Assembly (NCBI GenBank): GCA_037974335.1
Contig: CM075749.1
Location: 17,349,192-17,413,191 of the forward strand
From: Prionace glauca
Taxonomy: Eukaryota; Chordata; Chondrichthyes; Carcharhiniformes; Carcharhinidae
Length of the DNA: 64,000 nucleotides
Direction of reading: 5' to 3'
In this document: positions 32,525 through 42,984 of the stretch, piece after piece
Layout: each line of letters begins with the position of its first letter
How positions within the stretch are numbered: position 1 is the stretch's first letter
Notes under the pieces: model-generated
The model's database searches: none
What the model was told of the DNA's origin: nothing
What the model saw: only the letters and a program-made list of their open reading frames with translations
Made by a program: the position numbers and the translations under genes

Positions 32525-33270
32525 CATGTCGGAACAGCTTCAGGAGATTCAGCTTCTCATTCGTCATGTGGTCTCAGACCCCCTGGTACACATTACATTT
32601 CCAGTGGCTGTGAAAGTTCTCACTGCCCTGAATATTTTCGCCCCTGCACTCTATCAGCTGGAGACACAACATAGCTTCTCCAGTGAGCCGTCTACTAATG
32701 CAGAGCAAGAAGTGACTGATGGCTGGTTTTGCAGGGCAAAGATTTGTGTGAACTTCACCTGTGCCAGTGCCAGTCAGAGTGAACGGGTGCTCAGGTTTAT
32801 TCTGCCTGGTTGTCCACAGGTCTAGTGTGTCATTGGCTGCACACACATGTTAAACCCAAGTAACACGCATCAAACATGAGTATGTGTGAAACGCAAAGGT
32901 TTTCCATTTCATCTATTTGCAGCTGGTGTAAATGTGGCAAGATTTTTGAGAAGCTGCCATGATGCTTTTACCCTGTGGTAGTGCAAATTGCTTGACATCT
33001 TTGGAGCTGGAAACAGGATGCCTGCTTGGAGACAAGGGATACCCACTTAGCTGATGATTCCCATCAGAAAGCCTACCCATGAAACCTAACGACTACACGG
33101 TGAATGCCCTCCAGAGGCGACCACCAGATATGTCAGTGCGCAAGCCATTAACTTGCTAAAGTTTAATTCTGAGACAGAGCTGGAGGCACCCACCAGTGCT
33201 CCAGCCCTGTATCTGAAATGATCTTAACGTGCTTTGATCTGCGCAATATTGTTTCACAGTGGTGTTTGTT
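32525..33270 (+). pseudogene. PIF/Harbinger DNA transposase relic (HARBI1-like)
   Basis: A DDE transposase of a plain DNA transposon, readable in pieces on the plus strand. In order: KVLTALNIFA (near 32606), the N-terminal helical part; VIGCTHM at 32829, standing for VDCTH with the first catalytic D changed to G; VKRKGF near 32897; CHDAF at 32955, holding the second D; LGDKGYP at 33025; then QAINLLKF near 33148, where the catalytic E is not evident; and GGTHQCSSPVSEMILTCFDL with RNIV (33182-33255), matching the conserved end of the family. Stops follow LGDKGYP, and the motifs fall in different frames, so the gene is dead. The first 100 codons (32526-32825) are still open. Terminal inverted repeats and the companion MYB-like gene were not found. 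Confidence 0.72.
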
Positions 33271-33439
33271 CCTGTATGAGGAACAAGGCACAGAGCACAG
33301 GGACATAGGAACGTAGCAGTATGACTGCACACAATTCAGAGGAGGAGGAATACAAGGAGAAAGAAGGTGGTATGGACAATGCAGTCTCATTGCTGCCTGA
33401 GTTCAGAGTTGTCCTTATTAATTCAAGGTTGACTTAGAT
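33271..33439. other. Unassigned flank of the Harbinger relic
   Basis: Purine-rich, no coding seen. It may be the end of the transposon. Confidence 0.3.
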
Positions 33440-33507
33440 TTCATTGTTTGTTGGACTGCTTGACGTGGAGATTCCCCTCCACGTCAAGCAGTCCAACAAA
33501 CAATGAA
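33440..33507. repeat. Perfect 30-bp inverted repeat, 8-base loop
   Basis: Bases 33440-33469 (beginning TTCATTGTTTGTTGG, ending TGACGTGGA) and 33478-33507 (beginning TCCACGTCA) are exact reverse complements, with GATTCCCC between. It would form a long hairpin without a single mismatch. No element ends or coding are associated. Confidence 0.97.
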
Positions 33508-34231
33508 TACTTGCACATCCTCCTCTTGGTCCCAGTCAATTGGAGTATTCAGATCGATTATCAAGTCAACCTTGTCATCCAGCAACATCCAGCAGCTTGG
33601 GAAAGCAGCACAAACTAATACCATGTATGGTGAACCATAAAACAGAAATGTTATAACATGATATTTTTTCACGTACCCACGTACGCACCCTTATGCAACA
33701 ACACAGATTAACTCTTCCTTTTCATACCATTCCTTTATGGTGTAACCTTGTGGTTTCAGCAAATTTGGAGGCAGGCTGCGACAATCCTTACTGTGACTGC
33801 TGAGGGGCTCCTGGCTAATGATGTCTGGGTTTTTGAGCCCATTTGGGGCTTTGCTGAAGACTGTAAAAGGTCATCAGGACACAAGGCAGCATTGGCAATA
33901 GCTGAGAGTTGAAAGCACTTTCATTGGAGTCATATCACCTTTCACCGCCACCCCCCCCCCACTCACTTTACTAATATCACTCTGCTGGAGAACACTCTGG
34001 TGTAGGTCAGTGTGTTGCTGTAAGGCCAAAGCTACAACATCTGTCTTCCTGTCTAAGGGCATCATGATATTGACAACCAAACTGAACACAACTCTGGTTA
34101 GTGCGTGCACAGACAAATTTGGCTACTGCATTTAATGTTCCACAGTATTGACCATTCTATCTATGCCTCACTCACTTGAGACACCCACTCAAAGTCTTGC
34201 AACATTATCCCACTCTTTCCTTCGGACTTCA
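33508..34231. other. Unassigned stretch with a poly-C run
   Basis: A run of C's at 33951-33960. No gene or repeat family supported. Confidence 0.4.
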
Positions 34232-34527
34232 TATAATCATAGAATCCCTACAGTGCAGAAGAAACCATTCAGCCCATCGAGTCCACATTGACCACAATTC
34301 CAACCAGACCCTATCCCCATAACCCCAAGCATTTACCCTCATTACCCCTGGCACTAAGATGCAGTTTAGCATGGCCAATCCACCTAACCCACACATTTTA
34401 GGACTACAGGAGGAAACCAGAGCACCCAGAGGAAAGGTCAGACAAATAGTGACCCAAGCAGGGAATTGAACACAGGTCCTTGGTACTGTGAGGCAGCAGT
34501 GATAACCATTGTATCACCATACCACTT
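34232..34527 (-). mobile_element. tRNA-derived SINE, type I tail
   Basis: The plus strand starts ATAATCATAGAATCCCTACA (reversed tail) and ends in the reversed head (GAGGCAGCAGTGATAACC). One internal deletion near 34440. Confidence 0.9.
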
Positions 34528-34903
34528 CTTTTGTCTCTGTGCAATGATGGTCAGTATGCTTGGACAGTACATCACATGTCCTCTGTTGTTTCTCAATGCT
34601 TGTCCTTCTCATTGATGATCTGGATAATACAGCATCAGCTTTGAGCTAAGCATAGCTTGAATGGTCTCTGGTGTAGATATTCCAGAGTGGTTCCTATCTT
34701 CACCATCTGTTCTTGCTCACTTGTGAAGTGTGAATACCCAGTTAAAAATTTGTTTAACTGGTCCCACTGAAGTACAAGTATCTGAGCTAGTCCTGAGATG
34801 GTGTTTGGGCAATTGAAGATTTGAGAAAGTAGATTGGAAGAGAAGGTCGGGGGTCATTTGCAAGATCAATGGATGTGAGGTGTAATATGATGTAATGTTA
34901 CAG

Positions 34904-35222
34904 GTGACATGGTGGCACAACAGTTAGCACTGATGCCTCACAGCGTCAGGGACCCAGGTTCAATTCCGGCCTTGGGTCACTGTCTGTAAGGAGTTTGCAC
35001 ATTCTTTCGTGTCTGTGTGGGTTTCCTCTGGGTGCTCCAGCTTCCTCCCACAGTCCAAAGATGTGTGGGTTAGCTTGACTGGTCATGCTAAATTGCCCTT
35101 TAGTGTCAGGGGAATTAGCAGGGTGAATGTGCAGGATTACGGGAATTGGGCCTGGGTGGGATTGTGGTCAGTATGGACTCAATGGGCTGAATGTCCTCCT
35201 TCTGCGCTGCAAGGATTTTATG
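34904..35222 (+). mobile_element. tRNA-derived SINE, type I tail, full length
   Basis: AGTTAGCACTGATGCC, GGTTCAATTCCGG, TCCAAAGATGTGTGGGTTAG, and the tail GGACTCAATGGGCTGAATG. Confidence 0.92.
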
Positions 35223-35737
35223 AGCTAACAATATGTTTCTTTGAATATGTTCAAAAAGGCAGAAGAAGGGACTGGGTGCTGAACATGTTGATGAATGCGC
35301 AACAGAACTCATCTTTTGTTAACTAATTTGATTGTTAAAACACTTGAAGCTAAGAGAGTGGCTCATCTTCTGAGCCACCTTCAGCCACATATTCTTTCTA
35401 AGAGGAGCGGATTTCTTCCTTCCCTGTTGGGGAAGGGTACCTATCTCTTGTTCTTGACTCCCCCTAACAGTCTATCAAGTGAGGCACAACTGAAGCAGAA
35501 TGCAGAGTTTGAACATCCTGAATCCGTTTTTAAACAGCTTAACTTTGATTGTTTACAACTCCAGCTACTCAAAATTCCACCTGGTCCTCCAAACAAGGTG
35601 TTGGGATTGCAGTCTGCAGATCTTCATCTCACTGGCTGTCACAGAATCATTGCCAAACTCCAAAGTAAAATCACACTGAGCTGGCTTTGTTGAATCTCCC
35701 CCAACAAACATGTTGAACGCATGTATGTCTGGATTTC

Positions 35738-35934
35738 CCACATTAGCAAGACCAATCAACCTAACCCCACACATCTTTGGGAAGTGGGGGGAAACTGGGG
35801 CACCCGGAGGAAGCCCACACAGACATGGGAGAACGTGCAAACTCCACACAGACAGTGACCCAAATTGGGAATCGAACCAAGGTCCCTGCTGCTGTGAGGC
35901 AGCATTGCTAACCACTTTGTCAACATGCTGCCCA
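35738..35934 (-). mobile_element. SINE, head and middle, tail missing
   Basis: Reversed middle (CCTAACCCCACACATCTTTG) and head (GAGGCAGCATTGCTAACCAC). It faces the tail half of another SINE at 36003. Confidence 0.85.
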
Positions 35935-36002
35935 TAATAACAAAAAGAATTGGTGGCGGTTCTTTGTTTTTTCAAAAAAAAACAGTCATAAACAGTTTCC
36001 CC

Positions 36003-36222
36003 TGGTCTACCTGGATTTCCTCCGAGTGCTCCAGTTTCCTGCCACTCCCCAAGTTGTGCGAGTCAGATGGATTGGCCATGCTAATTGCCCCTTATTGCCA
36101 GGGATATTAGCAGGGTAAATGTGTGGGGTTACAAGGATAGGGACTGGGTGTGATTGTTGTTCATGCAGGTTTGATGGGCCAAATGGCCTCTTTCTGTACT
36201 GTCGGGATTCTAGGATTCTAAA
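36003..36222 (+). mobile_element. SINE 3' half with type I tail
   Basis: TGGATTTCCTCCGAGTGCTC, then TTTGATGGGCCAAATGGCC and GGGATTCTAGGATTCTA. Confidence 0.85.
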
Positions 36223-36893
36223 CTTTCCTGAACACACACGAGAAACTCTTGCTCCTCTTTGCAACAACTTCTTGTCATTGCTGACTAATAATTTATCTGC
36301 CTCTGAAGACTCTCATTTAAAATGTTAAATGAGATTTTGTTCACCTTTTGCCTTCCACATTGACCTGTGACAGTGTAATAATGGAGTCCTGACTAATAAT
36401 GGCAATCGGTCTTTATCAGTGAGCCTGCAATGAAGGGCAACAATAAGATGGACTTTGCTTGCTGTGTGGTGAATTGCTGCATGAAATATGGTTTAAAGTG
36501 ACCATTACCACCCGAAACGGAAAACATGTTTACATCTGCAAATCTTATAACAGTCAAGGGGCAGGGAGGTCCCCTAATTTCTACATAAATCTGGTCAAAA
36601 AAAAACATATTTTAATGACAGGGTTTTTTTTTATCTTATGTTTTATTTATAATCTGTTGCAAGTTTTGTAATTAGATTGCATCTGACAACTCTTGTGCAC
36701 AATAAGATGAGATGGATATTGAACCATTTCCACATTAAAATATTGACACATATTAAATAAGTTTCCCTGTTCTATAAGTTTCAAATTCATTCTGAAGGCT
36801 ACTCACTGAGATTAATTTCAGTAATGCTGAAAATCTAAGGTACTGGCATGCAAATTTTTGAAATGTTCAATTATCCGATTCCTCTCATTTAAC

Positions 36894-37007
36894 GGAATCA
36901 TAGAATCCTACTTCAGAAGGAGACCATTCAGCCCATCGAGTCTGCACCGACCACAATCCCCACCCAGGCCCAATGTCCATAACCCTAGCTAGTACCCCTG
37001 ACACTAA
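36894..37007 (-). mobile_element. SINE tail fragment (type I)
   Basis: GGAATCATAGAATCCTACTT, then CCATCGAGTCTGCACCGACC, and a break at TGACACTAAGGGCCC where a different repeat starts. Confidence 0.75.
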
Positions 37008-37490
37008 GGGCCCGATTTTACCATTGCGTCGCACCCATTTTCGGGCACAAAATTGTGGTAAAGTCGGGTGTGAGGCCATTAACGCAATCCGCGCCCGTAT
37101 CCACTGAGACCTGGGAATGGCCATGATCCGATTCATGCTCAAAAGAAGGCACAGCAGTGATTTAAATGTATTTGCATGTATTTAAATTGAATTAATGAAT
37201 TGCCCACCCAACTTTATCAGCATTTCCCCCTTTACCACCACATTTGCCGATCCAGAATTGCACCAAAATGGACATGCTGGGCCCAATTTTACCATTTTCA
37301 TTCTAAGTGCTGACTCCAAATGCAATTCAGATCCGACTTGGAAATCTGCTCTCAGGGGCCCTCATACGCACTTAGTCTGAAAAAAATCATATGTCTGAAT
37401 CACATTGTGTGTGGGGCACTCAGAATGCTCAAAGCTCTAAACTGTGCATGCGCAGTTAGAAAAAAATATTGAAAAAGCGCGCCCGTATCA
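37008..37490. repeat. Two GGGCCC-ATTTTACCATT elements in direct order (MITE-like)
   Basis: GGGCCCGATTTTACCATTGC near 37008 and GGGCCCAATTTTACCATTTT near 37280 start two related non-coding blocks. The second contains CTCTAAACTGTGCATGCGCA near 37434. These look like copies of one short non-autonomous element, one truncated. Class unproven. Confidence 0.45.
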
Positions 37491-37694
37491 GATCGCTCCT
37501 GGACCACAAAAAAGTAGAGAAAGTGGCTCAGGAGAGAAAAGCAGGAGCAATGGTTCCCACAGACATCACTGTTCCCCCCTATCCACCCATACTCACCACT
37601 ACCCAGGCTGATCACAATCCCTGTCCCCTTCCCCTCCTCCGATCGCCTGTACAGTGGCAGCGGATCCCCTGCCCCCTCCCCCCAAACACAGTGG

Positions 37695-37828
37695 GTGTTC
37701 GTGGATGTGATGCCATTCAAGCAGACTGCTTTATCCTGGATGGTACCAAGCTTAAGTGTTGGAGTTGCACTCATCCAGGCAAGTGGGGAGAATTCCATTA
37801 CACTCCTAACATGCACAATGTTCGGCAA
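37695..37828 (-). mobile_element. LINE reverse-transcriptase C-terminal fragment
   Basis: The minus strand reads RSVMEFSPLAWMSATPT, then LGTIQDKAV: the thumb/C-terminal motif of a CR1/L2/Rex1-type non-LTR element. The remaining frame to 37400 is unrelated. The same LINE supplies the fragments at 2.1-2.8 and 45.4-45.9 kb. Confidence 0.75.
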
Positions 37829-38944
37829 TACTGATCCTTGGACATCTGCAAGTTTTTTATTAATTATTTAGATATGTTAGGTGCCATTTGTAGACCCTCA
37901 GTCTAGTGAGGTACCTTAGGAAAATCGCTCTCTGAGTTCATCCTGTGAGTGTGGGCCGGACCTGCCAACCCTTCCTATTCACTGTTCTGCTCCTGCCTTC
38001 GCTGTATCCTAAGGACCATTCTATGTCCAGTGATCATCTGAAGCTCCCTCTCAAAGCTCACTAACTCATGTACTGGCCATCATATAGATGCCCAGTCCTT
38101 TATTCACATTCTGGTTTGGCAAGACCTATAACCACCCTTGCGCTATATCATATGATCAAATGGCCATAGCTTTGGCCACTCTGCTGCATTCTGTACTCTC
38201 ATGTAATTGTCCCAATTTCCACTCCAAGGCCTTGTGTTCAACCTTGTCTATTGGGGGACGCTTCTCAGTACAGTCTTCAGCGCTCAGCCAAGAGTTAGGA
38301 GCAATCTCCTTGGGAGATTGCTCCTAACGCCATTGCCAACTCTCTAAGGGAATGTATTTGCTTTCCCAGTTAGTCAATGGTACTGACACATGATGGCAGT
38401 CAGCAATTTTGGAAGTCAGTGCATCCAGGTTTAATTGTTGAGCAGCAAATAAAGGCACTCACACATGTAAGTGGTGCTCGAGTGGGTGTAATGCTTGAGT
38501 GGTTAGTTTCCAGGCATGTCAATTAAGTTACAGCTGAATGGTCTCTGACTTGTTTTTCCACTCGCCTTGCCTTTGTTAACATCCCGCCTCCAGCATTATC
38601 CCTCTTTCCCCAAGATCAGTAGATGAAGGCTCCCCCATCCCCAATCACTACAATGTCACAGGCTTTGCCTCCCTCAGTGAGGTACTTCCAAGAAGTTCCT
38701 AGCCCAGCAGCAGCAAGTAACCTCAGGAGTAGTTCTTTTCAGACTCATAAGTCTTTCCCCAAACACTCATCTCTCCGATATCAACCCCAAAATCATCCCT
38801 AAGTTAACCCCCTGTCTTCCCTGAGATAAGCACCAGATCTCCCTCACAAGTCAACCCTTTGGTTTCCCTAAAGTCAAATAGTCTCCTCCCACCTAGACTC
38901 CAGGAACTTCCCCGTGGTACCATTTAACCAGGCTTTGGGATAAT
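37829..38944. other. Unassigned stretch with one perfect 16-bp inverted repeat
   Basis: No gene supported. The inverted repeat is listed separately. Confidence 0.4.
38294..38328. repeat. Perfect 16-bp inverted repeat, 3-base loop
   Basis: GTTAGGAGCAATCTCC at 38294 and GGAGATTGCTCCTAAC at 38313, loop TTG. There is no T-run after it and no gene next to it, so a terminator role is not suggested. Confidence 0.95.
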
Positions 38945-39260
38945 GTAATCATAGAATCATGGAATCCCTATTGTGCAGGAGACCAACTGGCCCATCAAGT
39001 CTGCACCAACCACAATTCCATCCAGCCCCTATTCCTGTAACCCCAGATATTTACCCTGCTAGTCCCCCTGACACAAAGTTTCAATTTAGCATAGCCACTC
39101 AACCTAACCTACATATGTTTGGATTGTGGGAGGAAACCAGAGTAGAAGAAGGAAACCCACACAGATACAAGACAAATGTAGAAACTTCACACAGACAGTG
39201 AAGAAGCCAGGTCCCTGGCGCTGTGAGGCAGCAGTACTAACCACTGTGCCACCGTGCCAT
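38945..39260 (-). mobile_element. tRNA-derived SINE, type I tail
   Basis: AATCATAGAATCATGGAATC at the tail side and GAGGCAGCAGTACTAACCAC at the head side (plus-strand text). Confidence 0.9.
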
Positions 39261-39723
39261 GGGTCATTCCCCTGTGACCCCAACTAGGACTCTGGTGCCT
39301 TTCTAGTGTTACCCAGGTCTCCAACTAGGAGACTCTGACCCAACTTGGACCCCGGAGCCCTTCAACTAGACCCTTCCAGTCTTAGCCCAGTCTTGCTCCA
39401 ATCAAGCAGGTCACCTCTATTCAGAGTCTATTCACTTTGAGTCAAATGCTGGTTACTCCCCCGCCCCCCAACCCCAGTCAGAGCCAGTACCACAGAGTCA
39501 ATACACACAGCCACTCCGCAAGCACTGTGTTCACCTCCAAGCTCCCCTCAGTTGGGTCCTCATCAGCTGCCCACCTTTAGAAGTCAATCATGTTTTGCGA
39601 TTTTCTGATGTCACATCGCTGAGGAGGGAATTTTTGATGGGTGGTAGAGGGTGAGATGGGTGGGCATATGGGCCTGAGAATGAGATGTACGTGTATTCGA
39701 ATAAGGCTCTGATTGTTAGAATG
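39261..39723. other. Unassigned CT-rich stretch
   Basis: Loose repeats of CCAACTAGGA- and GACCC-type units near 39280-39390. No coding. Confidence 0.3.
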
Positions 39724-39727
39724 TACA

Positions 39728-39870
39728 AAGAAGTCTCACAACACCAGCTTAAAGTCCAACTGGTTTATTTGTAGCAAATGCCACAAGCTTTTGGAACAGG
39801 CTGTCTCTTTGTCGGGTGGGATTTCTGATCACAAACAGGGCACAAAGACACAAACTCAATTTACATGAAT
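39728..39870. mobile_element. Left end of the fold-back DNA element
   Basis: AAGTCTCACAACACCAGCTT at 39732 and AAAGTCCAACTGGTTTATTT match the arm of the element at 25150. The opposite arm is absent. Confidence 0.65.
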
Positions 39871-39889
39871 AATGATTGGCATGATAGAA

Positions 39890-40145
39890 TGTAGCCAGTG
39901 ACAACTTTGTAGTGGATGTAATGTGGCTAATGGAAACAAAATGTCAGCTGACCCAGTAAACCATGGAACCAATTAGAGTGATGTAATAGTCAGCTGACCA
40001 GCTGTATAATAAATAGGGAACTGTGTAGAATTGTGGGGAGTTTGGAGGAGCCCAAGTTTGGAATAATGATGTTTCTTTATTAAACCCTTTCTTTGATTTA
40101 TGAGTTGGAGTAAGTTTTGTTGCATTCTCATTAGCTGCATTTTGA
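39890..40145 (+). mobile_element. Solo-LTR-like fossil
   Basis: TGTAGCCAGTGACAACTT at 39891, a TATA-like GTATAATAAATAGGG near 40005, and a polyadenylation-like TTATTAAACC near 40080. No internal region is visible. An old, broken copy of unknown family. Confidence 0.3.
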
Positions 40146-40149
40146 AGGG

Positions 40150-40679
40150 TTCCTTTTGAAGAAACACTGATTGCTGAAAAGTAGGAAATATGGCCCGCTG
40201 GTCACTGGGGGAAGCGATGTAAAACGTGACTTCGGTTTCCTCATGATATCACCCGCCCCACCCACCCCCCCCAATGCTGAACCCACTTGATGACAACGGC
40301 CGAAGTCATCCAAAGCTTAGCCTACTTTTAACAAATCCTTCAACGTCAATTCCAGAAAATTCTTCATTTTATAGTGGTCCATTAAGACAGCATGCAGCTG
40401 TTCAAACTCAAGCCTCATGGAAGATTAACGTCGTAAATCAATTAAGTCTTTGTTTGCCACAGACAGCAGCTGCAAAATATCGCAACTGCTTTGTCGCACT
40501 AACAGAAATTCAAAACTAAATTGTTTAATAATAATGTGGTTGACGATAAAATTAATTGATGTTACAAACCTTAAAAATCAGTAGCACTATCAAAATCTTA
40601 CACAAGAAATGTCATCACAATTCTGCAACTGTTTCAGACCGATATAGCCGCAACTATTTTAATTGAGAAATCTGAAATA
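40150..40679. other. Unassigned stretch, no gene seen
   Basis: A CpG-containing patch near 40200-40310 (GAAGCGATGTAAAACGTGAC) may be a short repeat. Nothing else supported. Confidence 0.35.
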
Positions 40680-41190
40680 GTTTTTTTTCAAAATCAGGGC
40701 GTGTGTCAACAAAGGCAGCATGATAGCTCCCTTAATATTTACAACCTACATGATTGTGGCTATTCACCTTTACAACTAGTGTGGGTATTAAATACCTGCC
40801 AGGTGGAAAACTCCTTAACCTCGCCTCTGTGCTGAAAGTAAACTGACCACAATAGTTGATCTATAGTGACTCCAGCATCATTGTCCACTCAGCAACAGAT
40901 TTGCAAGCCATTCTTGACCTCTTCAGAGGCTTGGCCTGCTCTTGAAAGTCGCTAAGACAAAACTCATATCAACTCAGACCTTGCCGACCCATATAGAAGA
41001 ATCTCTGGAATATATTCAGCATTTTTCCTCCCTTGGCAGTCACTGCTCTCAAAATTGATGACAAGATCTAACACTGAGTCAGCTGTGCTAATTCAGCCCT
41101 CTACAAACTACTGCAATGGAAGTTTGACCACAAAGATCTCCACAAATCAACAAAAATACTAACATACAGAACAAAGGTTGTCATCACACC
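40680..41190 (+). mobile_element. LINE reverse-transcriptase fragment, distinct from CR1
   Basis: In pieces the plus strand reads CVNKGSMIAPLIFTTYM (family pattern VKQGCVLAPTLFSxxF), then VGIKYLPGGKLLNLASVLK (VxIxYRxDGKLFNLRRLxAK), a decayed catalytic box, and near 41030 LGSHCSQN-like sequence in the place of the conserved YLGS motif. Several stops. It represents a non-LTR lineage not otherwise seen in the window. Confidence 0.6.
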
Positions 41191-41344
41191 GTGCGATGAT
41201 GGTGTGCTTTTAAGAGATATATTTATATTGTGTTTCTTGAAAGGGGTATGTTTCGAATTCAGATCTGTTTTACAGGACATGATTTGTCTAGGAAAACCTT
41301 TAAATTAGTAGCTGGGAAGACACAATAAGTATTTGTTTTAGACA

Positions 41345-41470
41345 TTGTAGGCGAAACTTTACTGCCGCTTTGCAACCATTTTGCGGCAGGAAAATGCTGT
41401 AAAATTGGGGGTAAAGCAGCTAGCGCGAGTGGCCACTGTTTTTTGTGACTGGCTTGATTTTACGACATTG
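41345..41470. repeat. Short GC-rich repeat (MITE-like)
   Basis: AACTTTACTGCCGCTTTGCA at 41356 with TTTTGCGGCAGGAAAATGCT at 41390 give an imperfect inverted pair, followed by CTGTAAAATTGG. Related in style to the block at 37008. Confidence 0.4.
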
Positions 41471-41505
41471 TGATAACTTCAACCAGGCTGAGGTTGGCTT
41501 GCTAA

Positions 41506-41856
41506 GGTATTGCACACCCTTTTTGGTTTTCTCAAACACCTTTTACTGATGTTTTGTTTGTACTTCAGTCCCATGCTCCTAATCTATGGGCACCTGGTAC
41601 GGATCGGGATGGCGACCTCCTTGTGAACCTACTCCTGGGCCTGGTGAGATGCACCACCAATAGGTCCAGGCAGCGAGCGATCGACGGGGTCGTCCATCCT
41701 GACTGTCTGCTCCTCTACCGTGGCTACATTCGCGGCCAGGAGTCCCTGGAAAGGGAGCATGCGGTGTCCACAGATGCAGTTGATGCCTTCCATGCCCGCT
41801 GGGCACCGCAGGAGCTGGGGTGTATTATAGACCCCGACAATCGCATTTTAATTTGA
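41506..41856 (+). CDS. Unrecognised open frame, candidate terminal exon
   Basis: A frame open from 41506 to a TGA at 41854-41856, with no in-frame ATG, so it cannot start translation by itself in the usual way. A pyrimidine-rich stretch ending TGTACTTCAG (AG at 41567-41568) would serve as a splice acceptor. From there it reads SHAPNLWAPGTDRDGDLLVN, LLLGLVRCTTNRSRQRAIDG, VVHPDCLLLYRGYIRG, ESLEREHAVSTDAVDAF and HARWAPQELGCIIDPDNRIL, ending in I. Charge and residue mix look like a soluble, partly helical protein; no signal peptide, membrane segment or catalytic motif stands out. GC content rises sharply over the frame and falls after the stop, unlike the flanks. AATAAA lies about 250 bases downstream (42108). 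I do not recognise the family. A terminal exon, a retrocopy or part of a mobile element are all possible. Confidence 0.4.
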   Translation, partial: GIAHPFWFSQTPFTDVLFVLQSHAPNLWAPGTDRDGDLLVNLLLGLVRCTTNRSRQRAIDGVVHPDCLLLYRGYIRGQESLEREHAVSTDAVDAFHARWAPQELGCIIDPDNRILI

Positions 41857-42170
41857 TGTTTTAAATTTCCTTTTGACTTTATTTTTTGTTCGGGCTGTCC
41901 CTGTTTCCTTTTGGGGAGCTGTCCTTTTTAATTTGTCCCTAAATTAATTAGGAGTTTGTTTATTTGGTTGATATGAAAAGAAATAGCTGATGAGTCTTAT
42001 TTGATGGTTAAATCAGGGAGCTTCATGCTCCCTATTTAAAGCAGGTATAACAGACTGCATTCAGCAGGGAGCAACTAAAGAGCTGGCTTGTGCAGAGGTG
42101 TGGTGTAAATAAAGTAACTTGGTGACAGGACTTTTGCCTCTGTGGAGTTACTACACATACCTGGATTTCC
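41857..42170 (+). other. Region after the open frame, with polyadenylation signal; LTR-like look
   Basis: Contains a TATA-like CTATTTAAAGC near 42033 and AATAAAGTAAC at 42108. It could be an ordinary 3' UTR of the preceding frame or part of an LTR-like fossil. The two readings cannot be separated here. Confidence 0.35.
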
Positions 42171-42535
42171 AGCTTAATCAGCCTCTCACTGACAGACTGA
42201 CCATGGCATAAGCATGCACTCGTGAAATTCTACCAGATATGCCTCTGTGCTATTGTGTATCTGGTCTCTGTCTCTTTAGACAATACAACAGAAGTGAGTT
42301 CCAAAGGAGCAAAGGAAATTGAGTTAAAGCAATCATACCAGAGGGTGGAATTCTCCGCTGGGCAGAGTCATCAAGCAGCCATGGAGTAGACGTGTAAAGG
42401 CTGCTGCTCCAGGGCAGCCAATGGCTGCAATCATTCCTGTACCAAGTTCTCTCATCAATAAATACCTTTCTTTCCCAGCAAAGGCTGAAATCTCTTGACC
42501 CAACATAACGGACACAACTCCAGGATTCGGGGAGG
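42171..42535. other. Unassigned stretch
   Basis: A second AATAAATACC near 42457 and an LTR-like feel, but no boundaries. No gene. Confidence 0.25.
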
Positions 42536-42537
42536 TG

Positions 42538-42922
42538 ACAGCCCAGTGGCATTGTCAGTAGATTATTAATCAGACCATATGCTGGGGACCCAGGTTCGAA
42601 TCCTGTCGCAGCAGATGGTGGAATTTCAATTCAATAAAAAAATTGTCTGGAATTTAAAAATCTCTGATGACCATGAAATCATTGTCGATTATGGGAAAAA
42701 CCCATCTAGTTCACTAATGTTCTTTGGGGAAGGAAATCTGCCATCATTACCTGGTCTGGCCTGTGTGTGACTCCAGAGCCACAACAGTATGGTTGAATTT
42801 CAACTGCCTTCTGAAATGGCCTAGCAAGCCATTCAGTTATATTGACCAAGGGCAACTAGGAATGGGGAATAAATGCTGGCCAACCAGTGATGCCCGTGCC
42901 CCATGAATGCATTAAAAAAGTG
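42538..42922 (+). mobile_element. Second-family SINE, longest copy
   Basis: Head GTGGCATTGTCAGTAG with B-box-like GGTTCGAATCC, middle GATTATGGGAAAAACCCATC, end TAGGAATGGGGAATAAATGC and GATGCCCGTGCCCCATGAAT. Confidence 0.9.
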
Positions 42923-42984
42923 GGAGATCTATTGAATAAATGCTAATGTCCTTCACGAAGCCAACACGATAAGCTTGCATGCAA

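Noticed and set aside
35295-35693. 132-codon plus-strand frame
   Set aside because: No domain, no splice bounds and no compositional shift. Treated as chance.
38294-38328. Hairpin as transcription terminator
   Set aside because: The genome is a vertebrate one. There is no T run and no adjacent gene.
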